The notes under the pieces are model-generated. The model had not been told where the DNA came from and did no database searches. It saw only the letters and a program-made list of their open reading frames with translations. Both the position numbers and the translations under genes were made by a program. Below are positions 33,354-44,394 of a DNA stretch of 64,000 nt, one piece after another (within the stretch, counting starts at the first letter, position 1; every line of letters starts with the position of its first letter). This stretch comes from Siphonodentalium dalli (lineage: Eukaryota; Mollusca; Scaphopoda; Gadilida; Siphonodentaliidae): positions 48,925,797-48,989,796 of the forward strand of contig CP136061.1 of NCBI GenBank assembly GCA_032622095.1, read 5' to 3'.

Positions 33354-33814
33354 CAAGCCTGAGTTTAGTGTGCCTGCCATTTGCAGAATGAGGTCCCCAG
33401 AGGGTGAATTTAGTGACGCTATCCTGCATAGTGGGCTAGCATCACCAAATTCACCCTCTGGGGACCTCATTCTGCATGGTCTCATCTGCTACATGTATGG
33501 GAGACATAAATTCAGATTGAAGTTCCCAAATGGTGAATATTGTGATGTACACCAATTGGTAACCTCGATTATGCAATGTGTCGTCTGCCATTTTGGGGGA
33601 AAAAGAAACTAAAACAAATTAGAATCTATGTGAAGAAGTTTCTATATAGAAATTTGATAATAAAGAAACTTTCCAGAGAAGATTAGGCCTAAGCAGAATG
33701 AGGTCCCCAGAGAGTGAATTTAGTGATGCTAGCCCACTCAGTGGAATAGCGTCACTAAATTCACCCTCTGGGGACCTAATTCTGCAAATGACAGGCACAC
33801 TAAACTCAGACTTG
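33354..33814. mobile_element. Family E full element with 8-bp target duplication
   Basis: 461 bp, CAAGCCTGAGTTTAGTGTGC to CACTAAACTCAGACTTG, with two hairpins near its ends. Flanks CCTACAAT (33346-33353) and CCTACAAC (33815-33822) are an 8-bp duplication with one difference. The 89- and 71-codon frames here are translations of the hairpins. Confidence 0.9.
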
Positions 33815-33822
33815 CCTACAAC

Positions 33823-34257
33823 ACATGTGTACATGTATATCTGCCACTAAATAAAACCAACATTGAGTAATAAACGAAGATAATTTTATTTCCCCTAGAA
33901 TTATCGCTGACCACTAGTGAACCATTTGGCAGGAAACGAAAGCCTTTCAGGGCTACGAACATTGCAATTATTATTTCCATATTCTAAAAGATATCGGAGC
34001 GGACATCATGAAAAGTGACATGGTTGATTCTGTCTGGATACATCGCGATTACGTTCTCAACTAACACTCTGTTCTGACTGGTTCTCATTAATGATTATGT
34101 AGATGAGGTCCAGATGTTAGCCACTGAAGGGGGAATATTTCATGGTATATGTTGTCATGAATGTAGTGAAATCGGACATCAAAATAAATTGCGAATTTTA
34201 ACAATTTCCTCTATCATTGTTGGTAGCGGTACAAATAAATAATCAGTACACTTATTG
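33823..34257. other. Intron sequence, no feature seen
   Basis: No repeat or coding signature recognised. Confidence 0.5.
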
Positions 34258-34376
34258 TACAGTAATGCCCTAAGTAATCGACTCATTAACCACAGCAGAA
34301 TTATGGGTAACTTTTCACAATTTAGTCAGAAATATGGCTTGTTGTCATTCATCAGAAAGCTCTCGGGGAGCTTTCC
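34258..34376. mobile_element. Family C MITE, left arm only
   Basis: TACAGTAATGCCCTAAGTAA to GAAAGCTCTCGGGGAGCTTTC. It is truncated at its centre, where the minisatellite region begins within a few bases. Confidence 0.85.
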
Positions 34377-34386
34377 ATGGGGGGAA

Positions 34387-37300
34387 CTTGATATTTGCCA
34401 TGAATCAGTGGGCACTAGATATAATCGCTTGATATTTTCAATGAGGTGATCACTTGATATTTGCCATCAGGTGGCCTTTGATATTTGCCATAAGGGGCGA
34501 CTTGATATTTGCCACAAGGGAGGGGGCATTGTCCATGAGGTTGTCACTTGATACTTGCCATGGGGTGGTCATTTGATACTTTCCATGAGGTGGTCACTTG
34601 ATATTTGCCATGAGGTGGTCACGTGATATTGTCCATGAGGTGGTTACTTGATACTTGCCATGGGGGGGTAACTTAATAATTATATTTCATGAGGTAGTCA
34701 CTTGCTATTGCCATGCGGTCACTTGATAATGTCCATGAGGTTGCCACTTGATATTATCCATGAGGTTGTCACATGATATTATCCATGAGGTGGTCACTTG
34801 ATATTTGCCATGAGGTGGTCACTTAATATTAGTCATGATGTGACCATTTGATATTTACCATTATAAGGTGCTGACTGGTGGTCACTTGATATTCACCATG
34901 AGGTTGTCACTTGATAATTGAGATATGGGGGTCACTTGATATTATCCATGAGGTGGTCACTTGATACGTCGATATATGCCATGATGTGCCCATTTGATAT
35001 TTACCATAAGGCGGCCACTTGATATTGTCAAGGAGGTGGTCACTTCATAATTGCCATGATATTTGCCATGAGGGGTTAATTTACTGATACTAACATTGGG
35101 GTGGTCACTTAATATTTGCCGTAATATTTAACATGAGGGGGTACTTTACTGAATCTTACATTGAGGTGACTTGATATTTATCATAATATTTACCATGAGG
35201 GGGTGATTTACTGATACTAACATTGAGGTGGTCAATTAATATTTGCCGTGATATTTGCCATGAGGGGGTAATTTATTAATACTTACATTGAGGTGGTCAC
35301 TAGATATTCGCCATGAGGGGGTAATTTACTGATAACAACATTGAGGTGGTCACTTGATATTTGCCGTAATATTTGCCATTCGGGGGTAATTTACTGATAC
35401 TTACATTGAGGTAGTCACTTGATATTTGCTGTGATAATTGCCATGAGGGGGTAATTTACTAATACTAACATTGAGGTGGTCACTTGATATTTGCCGTTAT
35501 ATTTGCCATTCAGGGGTAATTTACTGATACTTACATTGAACTGACTTGATATTTATGATAATTGCCATGAGGGGGTAATTTACTGATACTAACATTGAGG
35601 TGGTCACTTGATATTTACCGTGATATTTGCCATTCGGGGGTAATAATACTTATACTTACATTGACGTGGCCACTTGATATTGCCATGAGAGGGTAATTTA
35701 CTGATACTTACCTTGTGGTGGTCACTTGATATTTGCCGTGATATTTGCCATGAGGGGACAATTTACTGATACATACATTGAGGTGGTCACTTGATATTTG
35801 CCGTGATATTTGCAATGCGGGGGTAATTTACTGATAGATACATTGAAATTACTTCATATTTACAATATTTGCCATGAGGGGGTAATTTATTGATATTAAC
35901 ATTAAGGTGTTCACTTGATATTTAACGTGATATTTGCCATTCGGGGGTAATTTACTGATACTTACATTGAGGTAGTCACTTGATATTTGCTGTGATAATT
36001 GCCATGAGGGGGTAATTTACTAATACTAACATTGAGGTGGTCACTTGATATTTGCCGTTATATTTGCCATTCAGGGGTAATTTACTGATACTTACATTGA
36101 ACTGACTTGATATTTATGATAATTGCCATGAGGGGGTAATTCACTGATACTAACATTGAGGTGGTCACTTGATATTTACCGTGATATTTGCCATTCGGGG
36201 GTAATAATACTTATACTTACATTGACGTGGCCACTTGATATTGCCATGAGAGGGTAATTTACTGATACTTACCTTGTGGTGGTCACTTGATATTTGCCGT
36301 GATATTTGCCATGAGGGGACAATTTACTGATACATACATTGAGGTGGTCACTTGATATTTGCCGTGATATTTGCAATGCGGGGGTAATTTACTGATAGAT
36401 ACATTGAAATTACTTCATATTTACAATATTTGCCATGAGGGGGTAATTTATTGATATTAACATTAAGGTGTTCACTTGATATTTAACGTGATATTTGCCA
36501 TGAGGGGGTAATTTACTTATATTACCTTTGAGGTGGTCACTTGATATTTGCCATGAGGGGTAATTTACTAATACTAACATTGAGGTGGTCACTTGATATT
36601 TGCTGTTATATTTGCCATTCAGGGGTAATTTAATAATACTTACATTGAACTGACTTGATATTATGATAATTGTCATGAGGGGGTAATTTACTGATACTAA
36701 CATTGAGGTGGTCACTTGATATTTACCGTGATATTTGCCATTCGGGGGTAATAATACTTATACTTACATTGACGTGGAACCTTGATATTTGCCATGAGGG
36801 GGTAATTTACTGATACTTACCTTGTCGTGGTCACTTGATATTTGCCGTGGTATTTGCCATGAGGGGGCAATTTACTGATAGATACATTGAGGTGGTCACT
36901 TGATATTTGCCGTGATATTTGCAATGTGGGGGTAATTTACTGATAGATACATTGAAATTACTTCATATTTATGATATTTGCCATGAGGGGGTAATTTACT
37001 GATACTAAACATTAAGGTGTTCACTTGATATTTAACGTGATATTTGCCATGAGGGGGTAATATACTTATACTATCTTTGAGGTGGTCACTTGATATATGC
37101 CATGAGAATAATTTACTGATACTTACATTGAGGTGGTCACTTGATATTTGCCATGAGAATAATTTACTGATACTTACATTGAGGTGGTCACTTGTTATTA
37201 GTAGTGAGGGGTTAATTTACTGATACTTACATTGAGGTGGTCACTTGTTATTAGCAGTGAGGAGATAATTTACTGATACTTACATTGAGGTGGTCACTTG

Positions 37301-40300
37301 TTATTAGCAGTGAGGAGATAATTTACTGATACTTACATTGAGGTGGTCACTTGTTATTAGCAGTGAGGGGTTAATTTACTGATACTTACATTGAGGTGGT
37401 CACTTGTTATTAGCAGTGAGGGGTTAATTTACTGATACTTACATTGAGGTCGTCACTTGTTATTAGCAGTGAGGGGTTAATTTACTGATACTTACATTGA
37501 GGTGGTCACTTGTTATTAGCAGTGAGGGGTTAATTTACTGATACTTACATTGAGGTGGTCACTTGTTATTAGCAGTGAGGGGTTAATTTACTGATACTTA
37601 CATTGAGGTGGTCACTTGTTATTAGCAGTGAGGAGATAATTTACTGATACTTACATTGAGGTGGTCACTTGTTATTAGCAGTGAGGGGTTAATTTACTGA
37701 TACTTACATTGAGGTGGTCACTTGTTATTAGCAGTGAGGGGTTAATTTACTGATACTTACATTGAGGTGGTCACTTGTTATTAGTAGTGAGGGGTTAATT
37801 TACTGATACTTACATTGAGGTGGTCACTTGTTATTAGCAGTGAGGGGTTAATTTACTGATACTTACATTGAGGTGGTCACTTGTTATTAGCAGTGAGGGG
37901 TTAATTTACTGATACTTACATTGAGGTGGTCACTTGTTATTAGCAGTGAGGGGGTTAATTTACTGATACTTACATTGAGGTGGTCACTTGATATTAGCAG
38001 TGAGGAGATAATTTACTGATACTTACATTGAGGTGGTCACTTGTTATTAGCAGTGAGGGGTTAATTTACTCGATACTTACATTGAGGTGGTCACTTGTTA
38101 TTAGCAGTGACGGGTTAATTTACTGATACTTACATTGAGGTGGTCACTTGTTATTAGCAGTGAGGGGTTAATTTACTGATACTTACATTGAGGTGGTCAC
38201 TTGTTATTAGCAGTGAGGGGTTAATTTACTGATACTTACATTGAGGTGGTCACTTGTTATTAGCAGTGAGGAGATAATTTACTGATACTTACATTGAGGT
38301 GGTCACTTGTTATTAGCAGTGAGGAGATAATTTACTGATACTTACATTGAGGTGGTCACTTGTTATTAGCAGTGAGGGGTTAATTTACTGATACTTACAT
38401 TGAGGTGGTCACTTGTTATTAGCAGTGAGGGGTTAATTTACTGATACTTACATTGAGGTGGTCACTTGATATTAGCAGTGAGGAGATAATTTACTGATAC
38501 TTACATTGAGGTGGTCACTTGTTATTAGCAGTGAGGGGTTAATTTACTGATACTTACATTGAGGTGGTCACTTGTTATTAGCAGTGAGGGGTTAATTTAC
38601 TGATACTTACATTGAGGTGGTCACTTGATATTAGCAGTGACGGGTTAATTTACTGATACTTACATTGAGGTGGTCACTTGTTATTAGCAGTGAGGGGTTA
38701 ATTTACTGATACTTACATTGAGGTGGTCACTTGTTATTAGCAGTGAGGGGTTAATTTACTGATACTTACATTGAGGTGGTCACTTGTTATTAGCAGTGAG
38801 GGGTTAATTTACTGATACTTACATTGAGGTGGTCACTTGATATTAGTAGTGAGGAGATAATTTACTGATACTTACATTGAGGTGGTCACTTGTTATTAGC
38901 AGTGAGGAGATAATTTACTGATACTTACATTGAGGTGGTCACTTGTTATTAGCAGTGAGGGGTTAATTTACTGATACTTACATTGAGGTGGTCACTTGTT
39001 ATTAGCAGTGAGGGGTTAATTTACTGATACTTACATTGAGGTGGTCACTTGATATTTGCCATGAGGAGATAATTTACTGATACTTACATTGAGGTGGTCA
39101 CTTGTTATTAGCAGTGAGGGGTTAATTTACTGATACTTACATTGAGGTGGTCACTTGATATTAGCAGTGAGGAGATAATTTACTGATACTTACATTGAGG
39201 TGGTCACTTGTTATTAGCAGTGAGGGGTTAATTTACTGATACTTACATTGAGGTGGTCACTTGTTATTAGCAGTGAGGGGTTAATTTACTGATACTTACA
39301 TTGAGGTGGTCACTTGTTATTAGCAGTGAGGAGATAATTTACTGATACTTACATTGAGGTGGTCACTTGTTATTAGCAGTGAGGGGTTAATTTACTGATA
39401 CTTACATTGAGGTGGTCACTTGTTATTAGCAGTGAGGGGTTAATTTACTGATACTTACATTGAGGTGGTCACTTGTTATTAGCAGTGAGGAGATAATTTA
39501 CTGATACTTACATTGAGGTGGTCACTTGTTATTAGTAGTGAGGGGTTAATTTACTGATACTTACATTGAGGTGGTCACTTGTTATTAGTAGTGAGGGGTT
39601 AATTTACTGATACTTACATTGAGGTGGTCACTTGTTATTAGCAGTGAGGGGTTAATTTACTGATACTTACATTGAGGTGGTCACTTGTTATTAGCAGTGA
39701 GGAGATAATTTACTGATACTTACATTGAGGTGGTCACTTGTTATTAGCAGTGAGGGGTTAATTTACTGATACTTACATTGAGGTGGTCACTTGTTATTAG
39801 CAGTGAGGGGTTAATTTACTGATACTTACATTGAGGTTGTCACTTGTTATTAGCAGTGAGGGGTTAATTTACTGATACTTACATTGAGGTGGTCACTTGT
39901 TATTAGCAGTGAGGGGTTAATTTACTGATACTTACATTGAGGTGGTCACTTGTTATTAGCAGTGAGGGGTTAATTTACTGATACTTACATTGAGGTCGTC
40001 ACTTGTTATTAGCAGTGAGGGGTTAATTTACTGATACTTACATTGAGGTGGTCACTTGTTATTAGCAGTGAGGGGTTAATTTACTGATACTTACATTGAG
40101 GTGGTCACTTGTTATTAGCAGTGAGGGGTTAATTTACTGATACTTACATTGAGGTGGTCACTTGATATTAGCAGTGAGGAGATAATTTACTGATACTTAC
40201 ATTGAGGTGGTCACTTGTTATTAGCAGTGAGGGGTTAATTTACTGATACTTACATTGAGGTGGTCACTTGATATTAGCAGTGAGGAGATAATTTACTGAT

Positions 40301-41138
40301 ACTTACATTGAGGTGGTCACTTGTTATTAGCAGTGAGGGGTTAATTTACTGATACTTACATTGAGGTGGTCACTTGTTATTAGCAGTGAGGAGATAATTT
40401 ACTGATACTTACATTGAGGTGGTCACTTGATATTAGCAGTGAGGAGATAATTTACTGATACTTACATTGAGGTGGTCACTTGTTATTAGCAGTGAGGAGA
40501 TAATTTACTGATACTTACATTGAGGTGGTCACTTGATATTAGCAGTGAGGAGATAATTTACTGATACTTACATTGAGGTGGTCACTTGTTATTAGCAGTG
40601 AGGGGTTAATTTACTGATACTTACATTGAGGTGGTCACTTGATATTAGCAGTGAGGAGATAATTTACTGATACTTACATTGAGGTGGTCACTTGTTATTA
40701 GCAGTGAGGGGTTAATTTACTGATACTTACATTGAGGTGGTCACTTGTTATTAGCAGTGAGGGGTTAATTTACTGATACTTACATTGAGGTGGTCACTTG
40801 TTATTAGCAGTGAGGAGATAATTTACTGATACTTACATTGAGGTGGTCACTTGTTATTAGCAGTGAGGGGTTAATTTACTGATACTTACATTGAGGTGGT
40901 CACTTGTTATTAGCAGTGAGGGGTTAATTTACTGATATTTACATTGAGGTGGTCACTTGATATTTGCCATGAGGAGATAATTTACTGATACTTACATTGA
41001 GGTGGTCACTTGATATTTGATGTGAGGAGGTAATTTACTGATACTAACATTCAGGTGGTAATTTATAAATACTTAAGTTGAGTCGTCTTGATATTTGCCA
41101 TGATATTTGCCGTCAGGAGGTAATTTACTGATACTTAC
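34387..41138. repeat. 6.7-kb minisatellite seeded on the exon 3 donor splice site
   Basis: A tandem array fills the first 6.7 kb of the intron after exon 3 (gene orientation is minus). It has three zones. From 37083 to about 41030 there are about 74 nearly identical units of 53 bp. From about 35090 to 37083 the units are longer and more diverged. From 34387 to 35090 the units are short (about 25-35 bp) and degenerate. On the minus strand each 53-bp unit contains GACCACCTCAATGTAAGTAT, the last exon 3 bases with one change followed by the intron's real 5' splice site. Units differ mainly by GGGGTTAAT versus GGAGATAAT and by TTGTTATT versus TTGATATT. The array stops exactly at the functional donor at 41138/41139. 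There are no unique spacers, so it is not a CRISPR array, and 53 is not a multiple of three, so it is not a coding repeat. Confidence 0.97.
35367..36488. repeat. 561-bp higher-order tandem duplication inside the minisatellite
   Basis: The block 35367-35927 is repeated at 35928-36488 with an offset of exactly 561 bp and almost no differences (one clear change is near 36138). A third, more diverged copy, with an offset of about 548-551 bp, runs from about 36530 to 37010. The duplication includes several basic units, so this is a higher-order repeat. Confidence 0.9.
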
Positions 41139-41198
41139 ATTGCGGTGGTCACTCCACGTGTATTTTGCTGCAGCTTCCTCAGCTTTTGCCACTGATTT
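41139..41198 (-). CDS. CACNA2D: alpha2/delta window exon 3 (residues 71-90), 60-bp micro-exon between two minisatellites
   Basis: 60 bp, 20 codons, phase 0 at both ends, reading KSVAKAEEAAAKYTWSDHRN. The acceptor is TTTTGTTGCAG|AAA and the donor AAT|GTAAGTATCAG. It continues the helix of exon 2 and ends near the point equivalent to AAHQW in vertebrate alpha2delta-1. Both flanks are unusual. The upstream intron begins immediately with a ~33-bp array carrying the acceptor's pyrimidine stretch. The downstream intron begins with a 6.7-kb array repeating the last 13 exon bases plus the donor. The exon length is a multiple of three, so skipping would keep the reading frame; alternative inclusion is therefore possible, but that is inference. 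Confidence 0.88.
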
Positions 41199-41475
41199 CT
41201 GCAACAAAATAGATATCACACATGTTATCAACAAAATAGATATCACACATGTTAACATAATAGATACCGATATCACACATGTTAACAACAAAATACATGT
41301 AGATATCACACATGTTAACAACAAAATACATGTAGATATCACACATGTTAACAACATAATAGATACCGGTATCACACATGTTAACAACATAATAGATACC
41401 GGTATCACACATGTTAACAACAAAATACATATAGATATCACACATCTTAACAACATAATAGATATCACATGTCAG
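41199..41475. repeat. ~33-bp tandem array at the acceptor side of exon 3
   Basis: About nine units of 27-33 bp start at 41212, 41239, 41269, 41302, 41335, 41369, 41402, 41434 and 41461. Each contains GATATCACACATGTTAAC or a close variant, followed by AACA(A/T)AATA. On the minus strand the segment next to exon 3 reads GATATCTATTTTGTTGCAG, and the units repeat the CTATTTTGTTG part, so the array repeats the pyrimidine stretch of the real acceptor. The open frames here on both strands are products of the repetition. Confidence 0.93.
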
Positions 41476-42640
41476 CATATTTAAACCATATTATTGGGCT
41501 ATTGTGCTATTGTATTGCATAATACATATTGGTTCAATGGATTGTGATGTGTAACTTGAGCCATTGTGTCTTCTCCCTGATAACAGCCCACTTCTCCCAA
41601 ATTATCAAATAGGTAGAAGTGACTTACAGGGAGAAGTGACTTCTCCAAATTTGAAACCTCTAGGCTGCATGGTCCAGTGTTCGTTTTGGCCAAACATTTT
41701 TTTTACTCCAAATGGAGACGGAATGCTAATTCAAAAGCGCTGAATAGATCGACAGTGCCGTCGAAGTTAGGCAAAGAAAGTATCGTGGGTTTCATACTTC
41801 GGAAGTATCGTACCGTGAAAACCCAGATTTATTTTGTAATGAGAGCATTTGAAGAGAGTTGTTATCAGTGAGCGCAATGAATATTGGATATAAAACACTA
41901 TTATCAAAATGCTTAATCTATACATTGTATGATAAAATGGTTAAATGCATTATCCCATAATTGGATGAATATCTCAATGGCATGTGGGTTATGCAAAGTG
42001 TTATAAACCGCCTCCCGTCTAATGACAACAACCTGACTTCACATCATAAAAGGTTTGAATACAATAGATATTCAACAGCTCACATTAATGAGCAACATTT
42101 GTTTATATCTCGGCGAAAATAGTGATTACAACTAACACAGCTTATTACTTGATTAGTTGGCGACCATGGTGTCAGCGAGTTATTGCACAGGGTTAAGCAG
42201 ACTAATACAATTATAATTATATTAAATGTTAGTTTCATTGTTTGCATTAAAGGCCCAGCGATTTCTGACTGATTTCCACAATACTTTTCTATATGGTCAG
42301 ATATGAAATCTCGTCGTATTTTGCATTATTAATATTGACTTAATTGAATTGATCTGCTTAACGTGTGACATAATCATACCTATATCTTCATATAATATTA
42401 TGTTTGTAAAGTTGTTTTTGTGTTGTTTTAATTATGTTTTCATTCTGAGTAACAAATAAAGTTTAAAAAAAATAATTTAGTCATCAAGTGTGAACCGCCC
42501 AGTAAATGAGGATTTAATTTGGCCAATTTTTTTTTCCAATTTGGCCCAAGTTTTTTTAATTTGGCCAATAAAATTTTCATTTGGCCAAACTTTTGGCCAA
42601 AAGTTTTTTCGGTTCAGCGCGAACACTGGGCTGGTCCCTA
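41476..42640. other. Intron between exons 2 and 3: no clear feature
   Basis: A GGGAGAAGTGACTT-type repeat lies at 41565-41660. A low-complexity T-rich segment with repeated TTTGGCCAA words occurs at 42520-42610. No gene seen. Confidence 0.5.
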
Positions 42641-42700
42641 ATTTACATTCTGGGGACCTCATTCTGCAAATATCAGACAAACTATTTCCAGACTTGGCAA
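42641..42700. mobile_element. Family E fragment
   Basis: TCTGGGGACCTCATTCTGCA to CTATTTCCAGACTTG, the right end only. Confidence 0.6.
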
Positions 42701-43499
42701 CCACACTGTTCACACTGCTCTGGACAGAACGTTTGAGAGGCTCATGATTTGTTAATGCTATAGACTGTCTGCCGCTCAGCAGCTCAGTGTGGGCTCGATC
42801 GATAGGGCTATCATTATCAGAGTTTTTTTTATTTGTAATAATTGAAAGTGGGTGGAAGCAAATTTGGTAGGAGTGAAGTGGGTGTCAAGAAAAATACTCA
42901 AATTGTTAGATGTCTGATATGCAGTACAAATGAGGGACTGGGGAAGCATGAATAATCTTTTATTGCTTTAGATTATGGACTGGTTTTGAGTTCTAACTTA
43001 AAGGTACACAATCCGGTTCGATGGTCACGATATCATCAGATTCCAACAATAACATTTCTTTAATTAACAAGATGCTTTAATTATCAGAATCGATGAAAAC
43101 GTGTTATATATCAATATTTTGTAACTTTTTGTTCAATGCAATTTGGTATCGAGAGTATGTCAGTAGACTCGTTGAATAGTTGTTAGGCCGCCAAATATTC
43201 CAGGCTGCCAAATATTCCAGTTGGTAAAAAAATAACAGATTTCAAAAATAGATATCTGATAACTCTTGAGCTTTGATGGGTGGGTTCCTCGAATCAAATA
43301 TTTGTTTTTCCCCAAAGCCAAAGAAATAGTAATTTAGGAGTATTAATTCAGATTAATTATCTTTAAAGTTACTTTGAGTATGGTATGAGCCACAATCATG
43401 TTACATTTTAGGAATTTACTGGATCAACTGAAAACACTCTTTCGGAATTTAGATACTTCTGGGGCTATCTGACAGGGAGGACCATTCACCATGTCGAGC
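42701..43499. other. Intron sequence, no clear feature
   Basis: The stretch around 43020-43340 (ATCATCAGATTCCAACAA, CTTTGATGGGTGGGTTCCTC) recurs inverted at about 51180-51500 (TTGTTGGAATCTGATTATAT), so an unnamed interspersed repeat of about 300 bp is present. Confidence 0.5.
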
Positions 43500-43715
43500 A
43501 AGCCTTGAAATAGTGAGTCTGTCATTTTCAGAATGAGGTTACCAGAGGGCTAGCATCACCAAATTCACCCTCTGAGGACCTCATTCTGCATAGGCCTCAT
43601 CTTCTTGGTAGTATATATAGTCTCAAATCAACATTGTTTTTAGTTACTTTTTATCCTTCTGGGAAGTTTCTATATCCCCTAATTTGCAGAAGATAAAATA
43701 CATAATCTGAATTGA
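43500..43715. mobile_element. Family E element, partial
   Basis: GCAAGCCTTGAAATAGTGAG, a shortened hairpin, then the spacer AGTCTCAAATCAACATTG to AATTTGCAGAAGATAAAAT. Confidence 0.7.
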
Positions 43716-43796
43716 CTAATGGTAAAATTAAGCATGTTGCAAAAAATTTCAAAGTAAAAATATGAGGATACATGTAATTCCACGTAATTCCATGTA

Positions 43797-44000
43797 AAAA
43801 CGAGAGGCCGATCAGGATCGGCAGATGTTTAACCCATCCCTTGGCGATAGTAAATTGTTATGATCAGAATCATAATCTTTTAATGTTGAATTATAGAGTA
43901 TACTGTTATGATCTAAAGTAGTATATGACAAATGTACATAATAACCAGTAATAACACAAATTATTGGAATGTATGAGTCAATATAGAAGGGTTAATATAA
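43797..44000. mobile_element. Family G copy
   Basis: ACGAGAGGCCGATCAGGATC to ACACAAATTATTGGAATGTA. Confidence 0.7.
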
Positions 44001-44394
44001 CATCTAATCTCTAGAGCCTGTCACCACTATCATAGTGTAAGCAGTTCTATTCATGTTGTTGCAAATTGCCATGTGAGATATCAAAATAATATAATTATTT
44101 ATTTAATGGAAAAGGTGAAAAGACATGGAATGGGTAAAAGGGGTTAAATCACCTATCTCTGCCCTGTTTCATCCAATGTAGTCCCATCATCCAAGGACTT
44201 AAATAAATTCACATGGCTAAGTTGTGGTTAAAAAGATAGCTAAATCAATTTATCCAATAATTCAATAACTGTGTCTCTTATACAGAGCTAACATATGAGG
44301 GCTATAAATAACTCTCAATAAACCATATTGTCTTTTTATCTCTCTATCACAGAGAAGCAGGTATTCATTAATTGTAAGTTACTTGGGTTATAAT

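Noticed and set aside
33343-33834. Frames with RMRSPEGEFSDA text
   Set aside because: Translation of family E hairpins, repeated at 42477, 56425 and 60133.
37083-41030. CRISPR-like repeat array
   Set aside because: Units are directly adjacent with no unique spacers, and the locus is an intron of an animal gene. It is a minisatellite.
37083-41030. Array units as a chain of 13-nt micro-exons (AAG before TGACCACCTCAAT and GTAAGT after)
   Set aside because: An AG does precede the exon-derived bases in each unit, but there is no pyrimidine tract. Without transcript data I would not call exons.
41073-41484. Open frames of 99-131 codons on both strands (for example ITHVNNKIHVDITHVNN-like)
   Set aside because: They are translations of the ~33-bp tandem array. 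Only the short minus-strand part KSVAKAEEAAAKYTWSDHRN is real exon.
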